From the NCBI RefSeq assembly GCF_009828775.2, contig NZ_WTSY02000024.1, positions 1 to 33,354 on the forward strand: a DNA stretch of 33,354 nucleotides, written 5' to 3'. Within the stretch, counting starts at the first letter, position 1. Each line of letters starts with the position of its first letter. The notes below the pieces were generated by a model that did not search any database, was not told where the DNA came from, and saw nothing but the letters and a program-made list of their open reading frames with translations. Source of the DNA: Erysipelothrix aquatica. GTDB lineage: Bacteria > Bacillota_I > Bacilli_A > Erysipelotrichales > Erysipelotrichaceae. Below, in pieces: positions 1 through 7,965 of the stretch. The position numbers were made by a program, and so were the translations under genes.

Positions 1-1582
1 CATTGATTGATACAAGCTCTATCGGTGGTTCAATTTTCGTATTTGTAATATCGAGTCCTGTTTGGGATGTTTGATAACCCGGTACCGCATCTTCTGTAAC
101 GGTATAGGTAATTTCTTTACCTTCATGGATTTTCGGAACATCCTTAAACGTATAAGTCCATACATCACCTGCTTTAGTCCAGATTGGTGTAACATTCGTT
201 ACTTCAGTACCGTCTGCATACAAGCGTACAATAATTGCTTCAGGGCGTAGTGGACTTTGACCATCAACCCATGTTTTGGTTCCATATATCGATATTAGCT
301 CTATCGGTGGTACAATTTTCTCGTTCTCCACCGTCAATTCGTAGACCCCGTTAGCAATCAGAAAATCATTCGGTATCGCAATCGAGCTTTCCGGAAGCAA
401 ATAACCTTCTGGCGCAATCGTTTCATCGATTGTATAATCATCCTTCAGTAAATCCGAAAAAGCCACGATGCCATCCGCGTCTGAAGTGCCTGTTGCTACG
501 ATTTGGTTCGTACGATCTCGAGTTAGTGTAAACGTTGCACCTTCAAGTGGATTACCTTGCATATCAACTTTAAGAAGTTTAATTCCATGGTTATACCCAT
601 TTGCACCACCACCGCCAGCATAATAAACCGTCTTTCGAATCTCTTCTTTAATGATGACCTCTGTATCCTCAAGTTTGGCGTAGTTTTCGAATTTTTCTTC
701 CGACACAGGCTGATAAGAAATCGCAGTGATGTATTGAACCATGTACTCATCCGAGTTCATAATCTTACCAAAATCAATACTAAAAGAGCGCTTGTCTTTT
801 CCCATATTTACCGTGAAGTCTGCCGTCACATCAACACCATTATCCATTCGCCAAATGCCTTGAGAATCCAGAATCCAATCTCCCTTTAAAATTTTGAACG
901 ATGTCAGATCGTACTCTAGACCGTCAGTGCGCAATTCATCATAGACAACAGCAGCATTAAAAGTCCCACCCGATGGATTAATCCGTAGAATGTTTTGAAT
1001 TTGAGTTCCCGCTTCGTTTAAGAACCAATTGTACTTTGAGAATTTTTCGTTTGGATCGTCGCTATTATGTTCGATATCAATCGTGCCTCCAGAAATAACC
1101 GTGCCGTTAATATCAATATCGATCTGAACCGTTTCACCTACTTGAGTTGTGGTCGTGTCGATTCGTGTAAGAAATTCCAATGATCCTGCAATATTCGAAT
1201 TCTTTTCGATATAATCTGTATAAACGAGCTCCGCAGTCTTTGTTAGTGGATTGACGGTGGCATACGCAACGATATTCCCAAGACTATCCTTCACCTCAAA
1301 TTTATTGTTTCCTTCGAATTTAAGGGCATCTGGCAAGGTGATGTTTGTGTAGTCACCTTTCTTTCCGATATTGTTAGGAATTTTAAAGTCAAGTGCAAAC
1401 TTAATAACTGTATATTGATTTGCTGAACCAATGACATCCCCTTTTTCATTGGTTACTTCTGCATTCAGTATTTCTAACGCAATTTCATTTCGATCAGCCG
1501 CCCCAATCGGTTGAATCACTGGTGCGAGTGACAGCATAATACTGACAGCAATCACCATAACAACACTTATTCTTTGTTTCAT
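1..1582 (-). CDS. Cna/SpaA-like collagen-binding surface adhesin, C-terminus outside window
   Basis: The minus-strand frame stays open from an ATG at 1582 to the left edge, giving about 527 residues and no stop. The start follows a strong ribosome binding site (GAAGGGGGA). Residues 1-28 form a signal peptide (basic MKQR, hydrophobic core, AA end). Residues about 30-315 resemble the Ig-like collagen-binding region of Cna-type adhesins. Residues about 330-422 are a prealbumin-like SpaA/Cna-B repeat (KLLKVDMQGNPLEGATF, then APEGYLL). Residues about 427-520 are a classical Cna-B module (GTKTWVDG, RPEAIIVRLYADG, YTVTEDAVPGY), and a further copy begins at the edge. Such proteins are normally exported and anchored to the wall through a C-terminal LPXTG, which would lie outside the window. 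The gene lies 107 bp downstream of a sigma-factor gene and has an ECF-type promoter. It could be a relative of known Erysipelothrix surface proteins, but the specific ligand is not shown. Confidence 0.88.
   Translation of the reverse strand, partial: MKQRISVVMVIAVSIMLSLAPVIQPIGAADRNEIALEILNAEVTNEKGDVIGSANQYTVIKFALDFKIPNNIGKKGDYTNITLPDALKFEGNNKFEVKDSLGNIVAYATVNPLTKTAELVYTDYIEKNSNIAGSLEFLTRIDTTTTQVGETVQIDIDINGTVISGGTIDIEHNSDDPNEKFSKYNWFLNEAGTQIQNILRINPSGGTFNAAVVYDELRTDGLEYDLTSFKILKGDWILDSQGIWRMDNGVDVTADFTVNMGKDKRSFSIDFGKIMNSDEYMVQYITAISYQPVSEEKFENYAKLEDTEVIIKEEIRKTVYYAGGGGANGYNHGIKLLKVDMQGNPLEGATFTLTRDRTNQIVATGTSDADGIVAFSDLLKDDYTIDETIAPEGYLLPESSIAIPNDFLIANGVYELTVENEKIVPPIELISIYGTKTWVDGQSPLRPEAIIVRLYADGTEVTNVTPIWTKAGDVWTYTFKDVPKIHEGKEITYTVTEDAVPGYQTSQTGLDITNTKIEPPIELVSIN
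2..313 (-). repeat. Tandem Cna-B repeat boundary (94-codon period)
   Basis: The coding sequence for PPIELISI (about 289-312) recurs as PPIELVSI at about 7-30, an offset of 282 bp or 94 codons. The shared stretch includes AGCTCTATCGGTGG on the plus strand at 297-310 and 15-28. This marks the junction of successive Cna-B modules, so at least one more module should continue to the left of the window. Confidence 0.7.
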
Positions 1583-1609
1583 GTTTTCAAGTCCCCCTTC
1601 TGATAGAAT

Positions 1610-1631
1610 TTCCATTATGCAGTAAATGGAA
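1610..1631 (-). other. Hairpin in the adhesin leader
   Basis: TTCCATT and AATGGAA form a perfect 7-bp stem with an 8-nt loop in the leader between the ECF promoter and the ribosome binding site. No T-run follows, so it is not a standard terminator. A role in mRNA stability or translation is possible but not shown. Confidence 0.4.
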
Positions 1632-1647
1632 GTGTCTCTCCCTTAAT

Positions 1648-1675
1648 ACAACGAATCAGTCGGCAAAAAGTTTCA
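1648..1675 (-). promoter_or_regulatory. Candidate ECF-sigma promoter of the adhesin gene
   Basis: On the minus strand TGAAAC (1675-1670) is followed by exactly 16 nt and CGTTGT (1653-1648). This matches the general ECF pattern (GAAAC -35, CGTC/CGTT -10, 16-17 nt spacer) much better than any sigma-A pattern in this gap. The predicted start of transcription is near 1641, giving a leader of about 60 nt before the adhesin ATG. An ECF-like sigma gene ends at 1690, immediately upstream. Confidence 0.7.
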
Positions 1676-1689
1676 AAAGTCAGAAAATA

Positions 1690-2697
1690 TTATTCCAGTC
1701 CGTTTACAAGATACTTCCGAGTTGCACTCACAGATGCGCTGACGTCATTTTGGTAGGTTATCGTGATTTCGACAAACGCATGATTACGAAGCTGTGTATT
1801 GGGCTTAATGTGTATCTGATTTTCGATTCCTTCACTATCAAAACAGGTGCCAGGAACAGCATATGCACGTCCATTCCCCGAGTGCCCAGTAAATGAAACA
1901 TCCAAACATGCGAAGAGTTCATCTGCACGACGATCCGCGACTTCAGAAACAGAGGGATTAATCGGAACATTCGTTACGTTCGAGGATAACTGAGTGGCTC
2001 CCGCAATAACCATTCCAATTCCAATTCCCCACACAATACGTTGTTTGAGGCGCTGCGACGAACCTTCTTGATACAACATTCGAATGAGAAGATATGAAGA
2101 AAAAATCGGAAAGACACCGAGAACCCTCGTGCCGTCTTTAGTTTTTTCATGAAGGATTTGCGCTAATTTCTTTTTGCCATAACGTAGATTACTCTTTACG
2201 GTATTTCGATTCAAATTCAATTCTTCGCCTATTTCCTTAATCGAAAGATCCTCAAAGTAAAATAGAACAATGCAAAGTTGCTGATCGTTTGGTAATTCTT
2301 GAATTGCATCATACAAAAGAGCATTCCGTTCTTGTAACATTGCTAGTTTGTCGGGATGTTCAAACCGGCTTTGATTCACGGAATCAAGACTTTCCGATTG
2401 CAACATTTCAATTGATTCCACAGATATATCTCGCGGTTTCTTTAGCGTATCAATGGCACAATTTCGCGCAATGGTCGCCACCCATGGACGGAAATTTTCA
2501 AGTGTTGGTGCTTCAAGTGTGTGTATGCGAGCAAAAGCACGCGCATACACATCTTGCACAATGTCATCCACATCATTTTGATTATTGGTAATTTTATAGA
2601 CGATACTGTATACCAAATTTACCGTTTCATCATACATTTCTGCGAAAAATTCATCGTATTTTGTTTGTTTCAAATCATTGCTTCTTGTGTTTTCCAT
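1690..2697 (-). CDS. ECF-type sigma-70 factor fused to a membrane anchor and extracytoplasmic tail
   Basis: The protein has 335 residues from the chosen ATG. Residues about 20-88 form sigma region 2 (DVDDIVQDVYARAF, then WVATIARNCAID). Residues about 126-182 form region 4 with its helix-turn-helix (LPNDQQLCIVLFYFEDLS, then NRNTVKSNLRYGKKKL). A hydrophobic stretch at 192-209 and a likely membrane segment at 221-237 follow. The last 98 or so residues look beta-rich and hold two cysteines (264, 285) that could form a disulfide outside the cell. An ordinary ECF factor ends near residue 180, so the tail is extra. The reading frame opens at 2754, but only the ATG at 2697 has a ribosome binding site (AGGGATAAAGG). 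The adjacent adhesin promoter fits an ECF factor. The tail domain is not one I recognise. No separate anti-sigma gene is visible. Confidence 0.85.
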   Translation of the reverse strand: MENTRSNDLKQTKYDEFFAEMYDETVNLVYSIVYKITNNQNDVDDIVQDVYARAFARIHTLEAPTLENFRPWVATIARNCAIDTLKKPRDISVESIEMLQSESLDSVNQSRFEHPDKLAMLQERNALLYDAIQELPNDQQLCIVLFYFEDLSIKEIGEELNLNRNTVKSNLRYGKKKLAQILHEKTKDGTRVLGVFPIFSSYLLIRMLYQEGSSQRLKQRIVWGIGIGMVIAGATQLSSNVTNVPINPSVSEVADRRADELFACLDVSFTGHSGNGRAYAVPGTCFDSEGIENQIHIKPNTQLRNHAFVEITITYQNDVSASVSATRKYLVNGLE

Positions 2698-2806
2698 AGC
2701 CTTTATCCCTGTACTCTGTGCTTCTGTGTGTACTATTACCATATCATTAATCAATTTGAAAGGTGTGAGAGGTTTATGTGTCCTACTTAAGATATCTTTT
2801 ACAGAG

Positions 2807-2829
2807 AAAAAAAGCGCGTTAGCGCTTTT
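2807..2829 (-). terminator. Intrinsic terminator of the symporter gene
   Basis: A perfect 8-bp stem (AAAAGCGC/GCGCTTTT, 4-nt loop) overlaps the symporter stop codon and is followed on the minus strand by a run of seven T. It separates the symporter from the sigma-factor gene. Confidence 0.85.
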
Positions 2830-4204
2830 AAGATTCTATTGATGGAGTCGGAGTTGCTTGAGCCTCCCACCCTTTGTGAAAGAGTGTTTCATCAACCATG
2901 TCTAGTTCATGAGCAACACATAACGCACTCACACCATCATCCATGACGTTTGCAGCGGTAACAAGCATTTCTACCGGACGGTTAATTGCGAAAATAAAAC
3001 TATAAGCTGCAAGTGCTTCCGGATTAACATAACCCATCCCACTAATAATTGTGAAGAGCAAGACTGCACCTGCACCTGGAGCCGCAGGAGTACTTATCGA
3101 TCCAATTACAACAAGCGCAATAATTGAAATCATTTGAACAAGGCCCACTTCATATCCTCCTACCGACGCTATGAATAACGTTGCGACAATTTGCATAATG
3201 GCTGTTCCTGTCATATTAATTGCAGATGCAAGTGGCACGATGAACGAAGCAATCGCTTCATCAACACCTAAATCATGCATTACCGTTTCTTGCGTTAAGG
3301 GTAATGTTGCTGCAGACGACGATGTTGAAAAACCAAACGCAATTACCTTATACATTTTCTTTAGGAAAATAACCGGAGATAACCCTGTACGTACCAACAC
3401 AATTAATGGGAAGACTACAAACATCAAGACCAGTAAGGTTAAGGATGTCAATACCATGTAGACCATTGCTGGCTGCAGATAGTTTGTTCCATAGGATGCA
3501 AGCGTTCTAACTAATAATGCAAAGATTGCGAATGGTCCAAACTTAACTATGACGACTTCAAGTAGTTTCATCGTAATAATGTAAACTTCGTTGATAAATT
3601 TACGCAAGATATCGATTTGATCGCGTACACTTTGCATGACAACACCAACGATAAGTGCAAAGACGACTACGGCAATGATATTTCCGTTATTTGAAAGCAT
3701 CGATACAAAGTTATTGTTGAAGGCATTTAAGACAATCATCAAAGGATTATTGTCGTTAACCGTTGTTTGAGCAAGCTCAATCGATTCTAGATTCGATAAC
3801 TGGAACCAACCCATACTGTAACCAAAGTAACCAACTGTTGTTCCAAGAATAACTGCAACAGTAAGAAGTAAAACAAAATTTTTAATACCTTTTGTTGCCA
3901 GCTTGTTGAGTAAGCTTGACTCACGAATATGATCAATTGCTTTAATAATAGAAGTAAAGATTAGTGGAACCAAAACAATTTGTAAGAGTCTCATAAAGAT
4001 TTGACTTACTATGTAGAAGATTCCGACTGCATTTTTATTACCTGGCGCACTGATATCGGCAAACAACAATTTGTCTATCGATGTCCAGAGTGCTTGATGA
4101 TTGGTTGATATTAAATACTCACGCAGAAAAATGAACCCAATTCCAACAATTAGGCCCAATGCGAGGGTGATGAGTATCTTACGTGTAAAATGATTCTTAG
4201 CCAT
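2828..4204 (-). CDS. Dicarboxylate/amino-acid:cation symporter (DAACS family)
   Basis: A 458-residue polytopic membrane protein that should import an acidic amino acid, dicarboxylate or cystine together with Na+ or H+. The family signatures are clear: the serine-rich reentrant hairpin SSSAATLPLT near residue 297, the cation-site motif NMTGTAIMQI near 328 and the second hairpin STPAAPGAGAVLL near 374. About eight hydrophobic helices are visible. The length is close to TcyP-type cystine symporters as well as GltP/GltT, so the substrate is open. The frame extends upstream to 4276, but the ATG at 4204 has an excellent GGAGGT at 7-nt spacing. The promoter is about 130 nt further upstream, giving an unusually long leader. 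The gene is monocistronic, with its own promoter and terminator. Confidence 0.9.
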   Translation of the reverse strand: MAKNHFTRKILITLALGLIVGIGFIFLREYLISTNHQALWTSIDKLLFADISAPGNKNAVGIFYIVSQIFMRLLQIVLVPLIFTSIIKAIDHIRESSLLNKLATKGIKNFVLLLTVAVILGTTVGYFGYSMGWFQLSNLESIELAQTTVNDNNPLMIVLNAFNNNFVSMLSNNGNIIAVVVFALIVGVVMQSVRDQIDILRKFINEVYIITMKLLEVVIVKFGPFAIFALLVRTLASYGTNYLQPAMVYMVLTSLTLLVLMFVVFPLIVLVRTGLSPVIFLKKMYKVIAFGFSTSSSAATLPLTQETVMHDLGVDEAIASFIVPLASAINMTGTAIMQIVATLFIASVGGYEVGLVQMISIIALVVIGSISTPAAPGAGAVLLFTIISGMGYVNPEALAAYSFIFAINRPVEMLVTAANVMDDGVSALCVAHELDMVDETLFHKGWEAQATPTPSIES

Positions 4205-4213
4205 GAAATGTAC

Positions 4214-4271
4214 CTCCGTATGTATGATCTGACTTTTCGAATCAAATAAGAACGTGAAAAGATATACGGAA
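4214..4271 (-). promoter_or_regulatory. Leader pairing that could hide the symporter ribosome binding site
   Basis: In the transcript TTCCGTAT (4271-4264) can pair with ATACGGAG (4221-4214) over 8 bp with one G-U pair. The second arm contains the GGAG of the Shine-Dalgarno sequence. This is a minimal sign of translational control. I do not recognise a known riboswitch or T-box in the leader. Confidence 0.35.
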
Positions 4272-4342
4272 AACATGACTAGTTTCTTAGTGTGTATGTT
4301 TCCTTATAAACATCTCTGTGCTTACTTAAAGGATTCGTATGT

Positions 4343-4371
4343 ATCTTACCAAAGTATCCTCTTTTATGCAA
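4343..4371 (-). promoter_or_regulatory. Sigma-A promoter of the symporter gene
   Basis: TTGCAT (4371-4366), a 17-nt spacer and TAAGAT (4348-4343) on the minus strand, with TG one base before the -10. Transcription should start near 4336, leaving a leader of about 130 nt. Confidence 0.6.
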
Positions 4372-4383
4372 CGATATTCCTCG

Positions 4384-4413
4384 AAAAAAAAACACATCAC
4401 GTGTGATGTGTTT
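4384..4413 (-). terminator. Intrinsic terminator of the glutamine synthetase gene
   Basis: An 11-bp perfect stem (AAACACATCAC/GTGATGTGTTT) lies immediately after the glnN stop, followed on the minus strand by a long T-run (complement of A at 4384-4392). Confidence 0.85.
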
Positions 4414-6492
4414 CTATGCATGAAATAATAAATCGCTATATGTTGGGAAAGGATACAATGATGCATCCATATATGTCTCTAATTGATCCGCATCAACACG
4501 AATCGACGCCAACAGTTTAACAACTTCTCGATCAAGCACAAGGCATTGTGCATCAAGGTCTTTATTTACCACGCCTTGAACCAACTGCTCCATTGCTTGG
4601 ATTTTCTCCACAATCCGGTCACTGAGATTTACAATTTGAGCATGACGCGTTGCTGCATAGTTCCCTGGTAGTATTGTACCGTTGGGTAACATCAATGCAT
4701 GAATTTGTTTCATCGCAGCAGGGAGTAATTGACGATTAATCATCTGAATTAAGGTTAAAGCTTCTGTTCGAACATCTTCTACATAGCGGTGACGAGCAAT
4801 TTCATAACGCGCCTCCAATTCTCGACGATTTAGGACACGTGTTTTCTCAAACATATTTTGCGACTTGTCCAAGAGCAATGAGTGCGTCGAATCAAGATAG
4901 GTCGTAACATTTGCAAGCCCTCTGCGGGACGCTTCTTCAATCCACGATTCATGATAACCGTCGCCACTAAATAAGATACGATGATGGGCTTGCACAATTT
5001 CTTGGCAAACTTCAAGCGCACGCTCGCGGCTTTCCTGAACATATTTGTATTGTTCCAATTCATCTGCAACTAATTCGAGCGACTCTGCCAGAATTGCACA
5101 CAATACAGTATTCACGAAAGCACTACAGATCGCAGAACCCGGCATACGGAACTCAAATTTGTTACCTGTGAACGCAAATGGTGATGTTCGGTTGCGATCG
5201 GCACCATCTTTACGCGTAGCCGACAAAGATGCTAAAGGACTAAAGTACTGATCATCTTTATTAAGCGTTAGCTCTTTCGTTTGCATCAATTGATTGAGAA
5301 TCGACTCCAAGGTTTGACCCACAAACATTGATATAATTGCGGGAGGCGCTTCACTTGCACCTAGACGATAATCATTACCCGGAGTTGAGGCCGCGAATCG
5401 GAGTAATTCTGCGTGTGTATCTACGGCACGAATCATAGCACTTACAAAAATCAAGAACCGTACATTTTCATGAGGACGATCGCCAGGATCGAAGAGATTG
5501 AGTCCAGTATCCGTGACAAGCGAAAAATTATTATGCTTTCCTGATCCATTAACCTTTGCGAATGGCTTTTCATGCAATAATGCATTCATATTATGTTTCA
5601 ACGCTACTCGCTCTAATGTTTCCATTACGAGCATATTCTGATCAATCGCTATGTTCGCCTCAGCATAGATTACAACAATTTCAAACTGTGCAGGGGACAC
5701 CTCATTATGCTCAACCTTTGCATGAATTCCTAATTTCCATAGTTCCTCATTGACCGCTTCCATGTAATCGATAACTTTCGCTGGAATCGCTCCAAAGTAA
5801 TGACCAACATGTTCTTGATCTTTCGGAATTTCATGACCAAGAAGGGTTCGTCCCGTAAATTTTAAATCATCGCGTGCCTGAAACGTTTCACTATTTACGA
5901 GAAAGTATTCTTGTTCTAAACCGACCATTGCACGGACTGAAGTGACGGACTTATCACCCAGTGCATGGACGACTCGAGTTGCTTGTTCACTCAATGCGTC
6001 CATTGCCTTAATTAATGGTGCTTTTTCGTCCAATGATTCTCCATGGTAAGCAATAAAAATTGAGGGAATGAAGAGAACATGGCCACGCAAGAATGCTGGT
6101 GAGGTCACATCCCAGTATGTATAACCACGAGCCTCGAATGTTTGACGAAGCCCACCATTCGGAAAACTAGAGCCATCGGTTTCGCCTTTGATCAAATTTT
6201 TTCCCGAAAAGCGGGTAATTGTTTCGCCACTTGGAGTGACTTCAATAAATGCATCATGCTTTTCGGCGCTAGAACCCGTCATAGGATGAAACCAGTGTGA
6301 GTAGTGAGTTGCACCATTTTCCATCGCCCAAACCTTCATCGCGTGCGCAATCGCGTCAGCAGTTTCACGATCCATTGGTTCTTCTTGACTTACCGACCGT
6401 TCCCATTTCAAAAAGACTGGCCGCGGCATATATTTGCGCATTTTTTCCGACGAAAAGAGTTTAGTTCCAAAATTTTCCATGATATTTGTCAT
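4414..6492 (-). CDS. glnN: Type III glutamine synthetase
   Basis: A 692-residue cytoplasmic enzyme that makes glutamine from glutamate, ammonia and ATP. The length is that of the GSIII family (about 690-730), far above the 440-470 of GSI. Family motifs are visible in order: TGSSAEKHDAF near residue 75, GGLRQTFEARGYTYWDVTSP near 110, EHNEVSPAQFEI near 260 (metal and glutamate site), and KPFAKVNGSGKHNNFSL near 315 (ATP site). The frame is open to 6573, but the promoter lies at 6515-6543 and the ATG at 6492 has AAGGAG at good spacing, so the short start is correct. It is a single-gene unit between two terminators. No GlnR-type operator was recognised. Confidence 0.95.
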   Translation of the reverse strand: MTNIMENFGTKLFSSEKMRKYMPRPVFLKWERSVSQEEPMDRETADAIAHAMKVWAMENGATHYSHWFHPMTGSSAEKHDAFIEVTPSGETITRFSGKNLIKGETDGSSFPNGGLRQTFEARGYTYWDVTSPAFLRGHVLFIPSIFIAYHGESLDEKAPLIKAMDALSEQATRVVHALGDKSVTSVRAMVGLEQEYFLVNSETFQARDDLKFTGRTLLGHEIPKDQEHVGHYFGAIPAKVIDYMEAVNEELWKLGIHAKVEHNEVSPAQFEIVVIYAEANIAIDQNMLVMETLERVALKHNMNALLHEKPFAKVNGSGKHNNFSLVTDTGLNLFDPGDRPHENVRFLIFVSAMIRAVDTHAELLRFAASTPGNDYRLGASEAPPAIISMFVGQTLESILNQLMQTKELTLNKDDQYFSPLASLSATRKDGADRNRTSPFAFTGNKFEFRMPGSAICSAFVNTVLCAILAESLELVADELEQYKYVQESRERALEVCQEIVQAHHRILFSGDGYHESWIEEASRRGLANVTTYLDSTHSLLLDKSQNMFEKTRVLNRRELEARYEIARHRYVEDVRTEALTLIQMINRQLLPAAMKQIHALMLPNGTILPGNYAATRHAQIVNLSDRIVEKIQAMEQLVQGVVNKDLDAQCLVLDREVVKLLASIRVDADQLETYMDASLYPFPTYSDLLFHA

Positions 6493-6514
6493 ATTTTTTC
6501 TCCTTGATTGCATT

Positions 6515-6543
6515 ATTTTAAAAAAATATCGGGAATATGTAAA
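6515..6543 (-). promoter_or_regulatory. Sigma-A promoter of glnN
   Basis: TTTACA (6543-6538), a 17-nt spacer and TAAAAT (6520-6515) on the minus strand. Initiation near 6508 leaves a leader of about 16 nt and excludes the upstream in-frame start codons. Confidence 0.6.
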
Positions 6544-6581
6544 TATTTTTGGAATAATTGCTGAAAAGTGCAAACATCCAC

Positions 6582-6608
6582 AAAAAAAGTGAACCCTTTC
6601 AGGTCCAC
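6582..6608 (-). terminator. Intrinsic terminator of the nrd operon
   Basis: GTGGACCT/GGGTTCAC forms an 8-bp stem with two G-U pairs and a GAAA tetraloop, followed by seven T on the minus strand, just after the redoxin stop codon. Confidence 0.8.
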
Positions 6609-6613
6609 TACTT

Positions 6614-6871
6614 TTATTGAATATGCTTTTCGAGGAAAGCCGTCACCTTTGAAGGTGCAACATCAAGAAGTACATCGCCATCCGCAATTAATGCAGGTGT
6701 AGCCATAATATCGTTATCTAATGCTAGCTTCATAAATGCCTCTGGATTATTTTCTTTTTTAACAACTTCAATATCGTCCGCATACTTGTTGCGAAGACCA
6801 AGTTCTAGAAATTGCTTTAAAGTAACACATTTAGCACAGTTGTCCTGTGTCAACATTTTTATTTTGCTCAT
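6614..6871 (-). CDS. nrdH: NrdH-like glutaredoxin/thioredoxin-fold redoxin
   Basis: An 85-residue thioredoxin-fold protein with a CAKC active site (Cys12, Cys15) and the cis-proline loop MATPALIADGD near residue 57. It probably supplies electrons to the class Ib ribonucleotide reductase encoded upstream. The ATG overlaps the nrdF stop by 4 nt (ATGA) and has no good Shine-Dalgarno of its own, so translation is likely coupled to nrdF. It is the last gene of the operon, before a terminator. The active site and its flank are not typical NrdH (CMQC is common), so 'NrdH-like' rests on context as well as fold. Confidence 0.75.
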   Translation of the reverse strand: MSKIKMLTQDNCAKCVTLKQFLELGLRNKYADDIEVVKKENNPEAFMKLALDNDIMATPALIADGDVLLDVAPSKVTAFLEKHIQ

Positions 6872-7953
6872 CGTTTAATTCTTGGAGCGTCAAATGAGAA
6901 ATCATCATCTTGAAGTGATTCTGATTTCATTTTTTGATACCCATTTCCTTTCATTGAGAAGTTATCCATTGTTTTTGTCTCGGTATTTAATCCATTCAAG
7001 ACGACCGGGTTTACCTCTTCGTAGTCAAAATATGGATCAAACCCTAAGTTCATCATCGCTTTGTTTGCATTATAACGCACAAAGATCTTAACATCATGGG
7101 ACAAGTCTACTGCATCGTAGATGGATTCAATTAATTCTACTTCTTCTCCATAGATTTCGTCAAGGTATGTTGTTAGCCATTGGTACAATTCAGCTTGAAG
7201 TGATTTATCAAACTTGTTATAAATTTCCATTGCCAAGTTTCCAACATAAAGCCCGTGAATACTTTCATCACGAAGGATCAAGTTAATGATCTCTCCAGCT
7301 TGCATAAGTTTTCCTTGTCCATAGAAATAAAGTGGGTAATAGAAACCACTGTAGAATAAGCACGATTCCAAAAAGACGGACGCAACCATCGCTTTCCACT
7401 GTGCGACATCAAATTCTAATGAATCAACAGGTGTCCCTAGATCATCATAGCGACGTTTATAAGTAAGTCGGTCCAAATCTTCATAATAACCAACAATCAA
7501 CGCAAGCAGTCGCTGCATGTTCTTATTGTTTTCTGTCCATGCAAACATTTCATCAATCTCGTCATTTTGCAGGTATGTCATAAAAATATTTGAGTATGAC
7601 TTCGCATGAACCGCATTTTCCATGGCGGCCATAAAGTTTAACACCGCCTTACGTTGATGGAAACGATCATCAATTGAGCGTGACACAACAGGCATCCCAA
7701 TATCTCCTTGATACGTATCAAGGAATGTTAAAACAGCAAGGTTTTGTGAGTAAGCTTTACGAACATCTTGAGGCAAGGTTGCCCACAAGTTCAAATCTGG
7801 CTGAAGACTGATGTCTTCAGGTCTCCAGAATTGACTTAGATTTTGTTCATAAAACGTTTGTGTAAAGTTATCTTCATTTTCGTTCCAGTTTGCACCATCG
7901 TAATGGCGAACTGCACTTTTTGCTTCAATTTCTTTTAGTAACATATCAATCAT
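6868..7953 (-). CDS. nrdF: Class Ib ribonucleotide reductase small subunit NrdF
   Basis: A 361-residue di-metal protein that holds the tyrosyl radical used by NrdE to reduce ribonucleoside diphosphates. The metal ligands can be read directly: Asp79, Glu112 and His116 (MENAVH), Glu196 (FLESCLFY), and Glu230 and His233 (RDESIHG). The radical tyrosine is Tyr120 (HAKSYS). NrdI is encoded in the same operon, as expected for a Mn(III)-tyrosyl cofactor enzyme. A GGGAGGG precedes the ATG at a short distance. An alternative start three codons downstream (ATG at 7944) has longer spacing. The protein is slightly longer than the usual 320-350 residues, with a hydrophilic C-terminal tail. Confidence 0.96.
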   Translation of the reverse strand: MIDMLLKEIEAKSAVRHYDGANWNENEDNFTQTFYEQNLSQFWRPEDISLQPDLNLWATLPQDVRKAYSQNLAVLTFLDTYQGDIGMPVVSRSIDDRFHQRKAVLNFMAAMENAVHAKSYSNIFMTYLQNDEIDEMFAWTENNKNMQRLLALIVGYYEDLDRLTYKRRYDDLGTPVDSLEFDVAQWKAMVASVFLESCLFYSGFYYPLYFYGQGKLMQAGEIINLILRDESIHGLYVGNLAMEIYNKFDKSLQAELYQWLTTYLDEIYGEEVELIESIYDAVDLSHDVKIFVRYNANKAMMNLGFDPYFDYEEVNPVVLNGLNTETKTMDNFSMKGNGYQKMKSESLQDDDFSFDAPRIKR

Positions 7954-7965
7954 TTCCCTCCCAAA

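Noticed and set aside
62-889. Plus-strand and other-frame open frames over the adhesin region
   Set aside because: They are shadows of the minus-strand adhesin frame, which has coherent Cna domains through the same DNA.
2698-2754. Upstream start of the sigma factor at 2754
   Set aside because: No ribosome binding site precedes it, whereas the ATG at 2697 has AGGGATAAAGG.
4205-4336. T-box or known riboswitch in the symporter leader
   Set aside because: No T-box core, antiterminator or other known class was recognisable; only a short pairing to the ribosome binding site is present.
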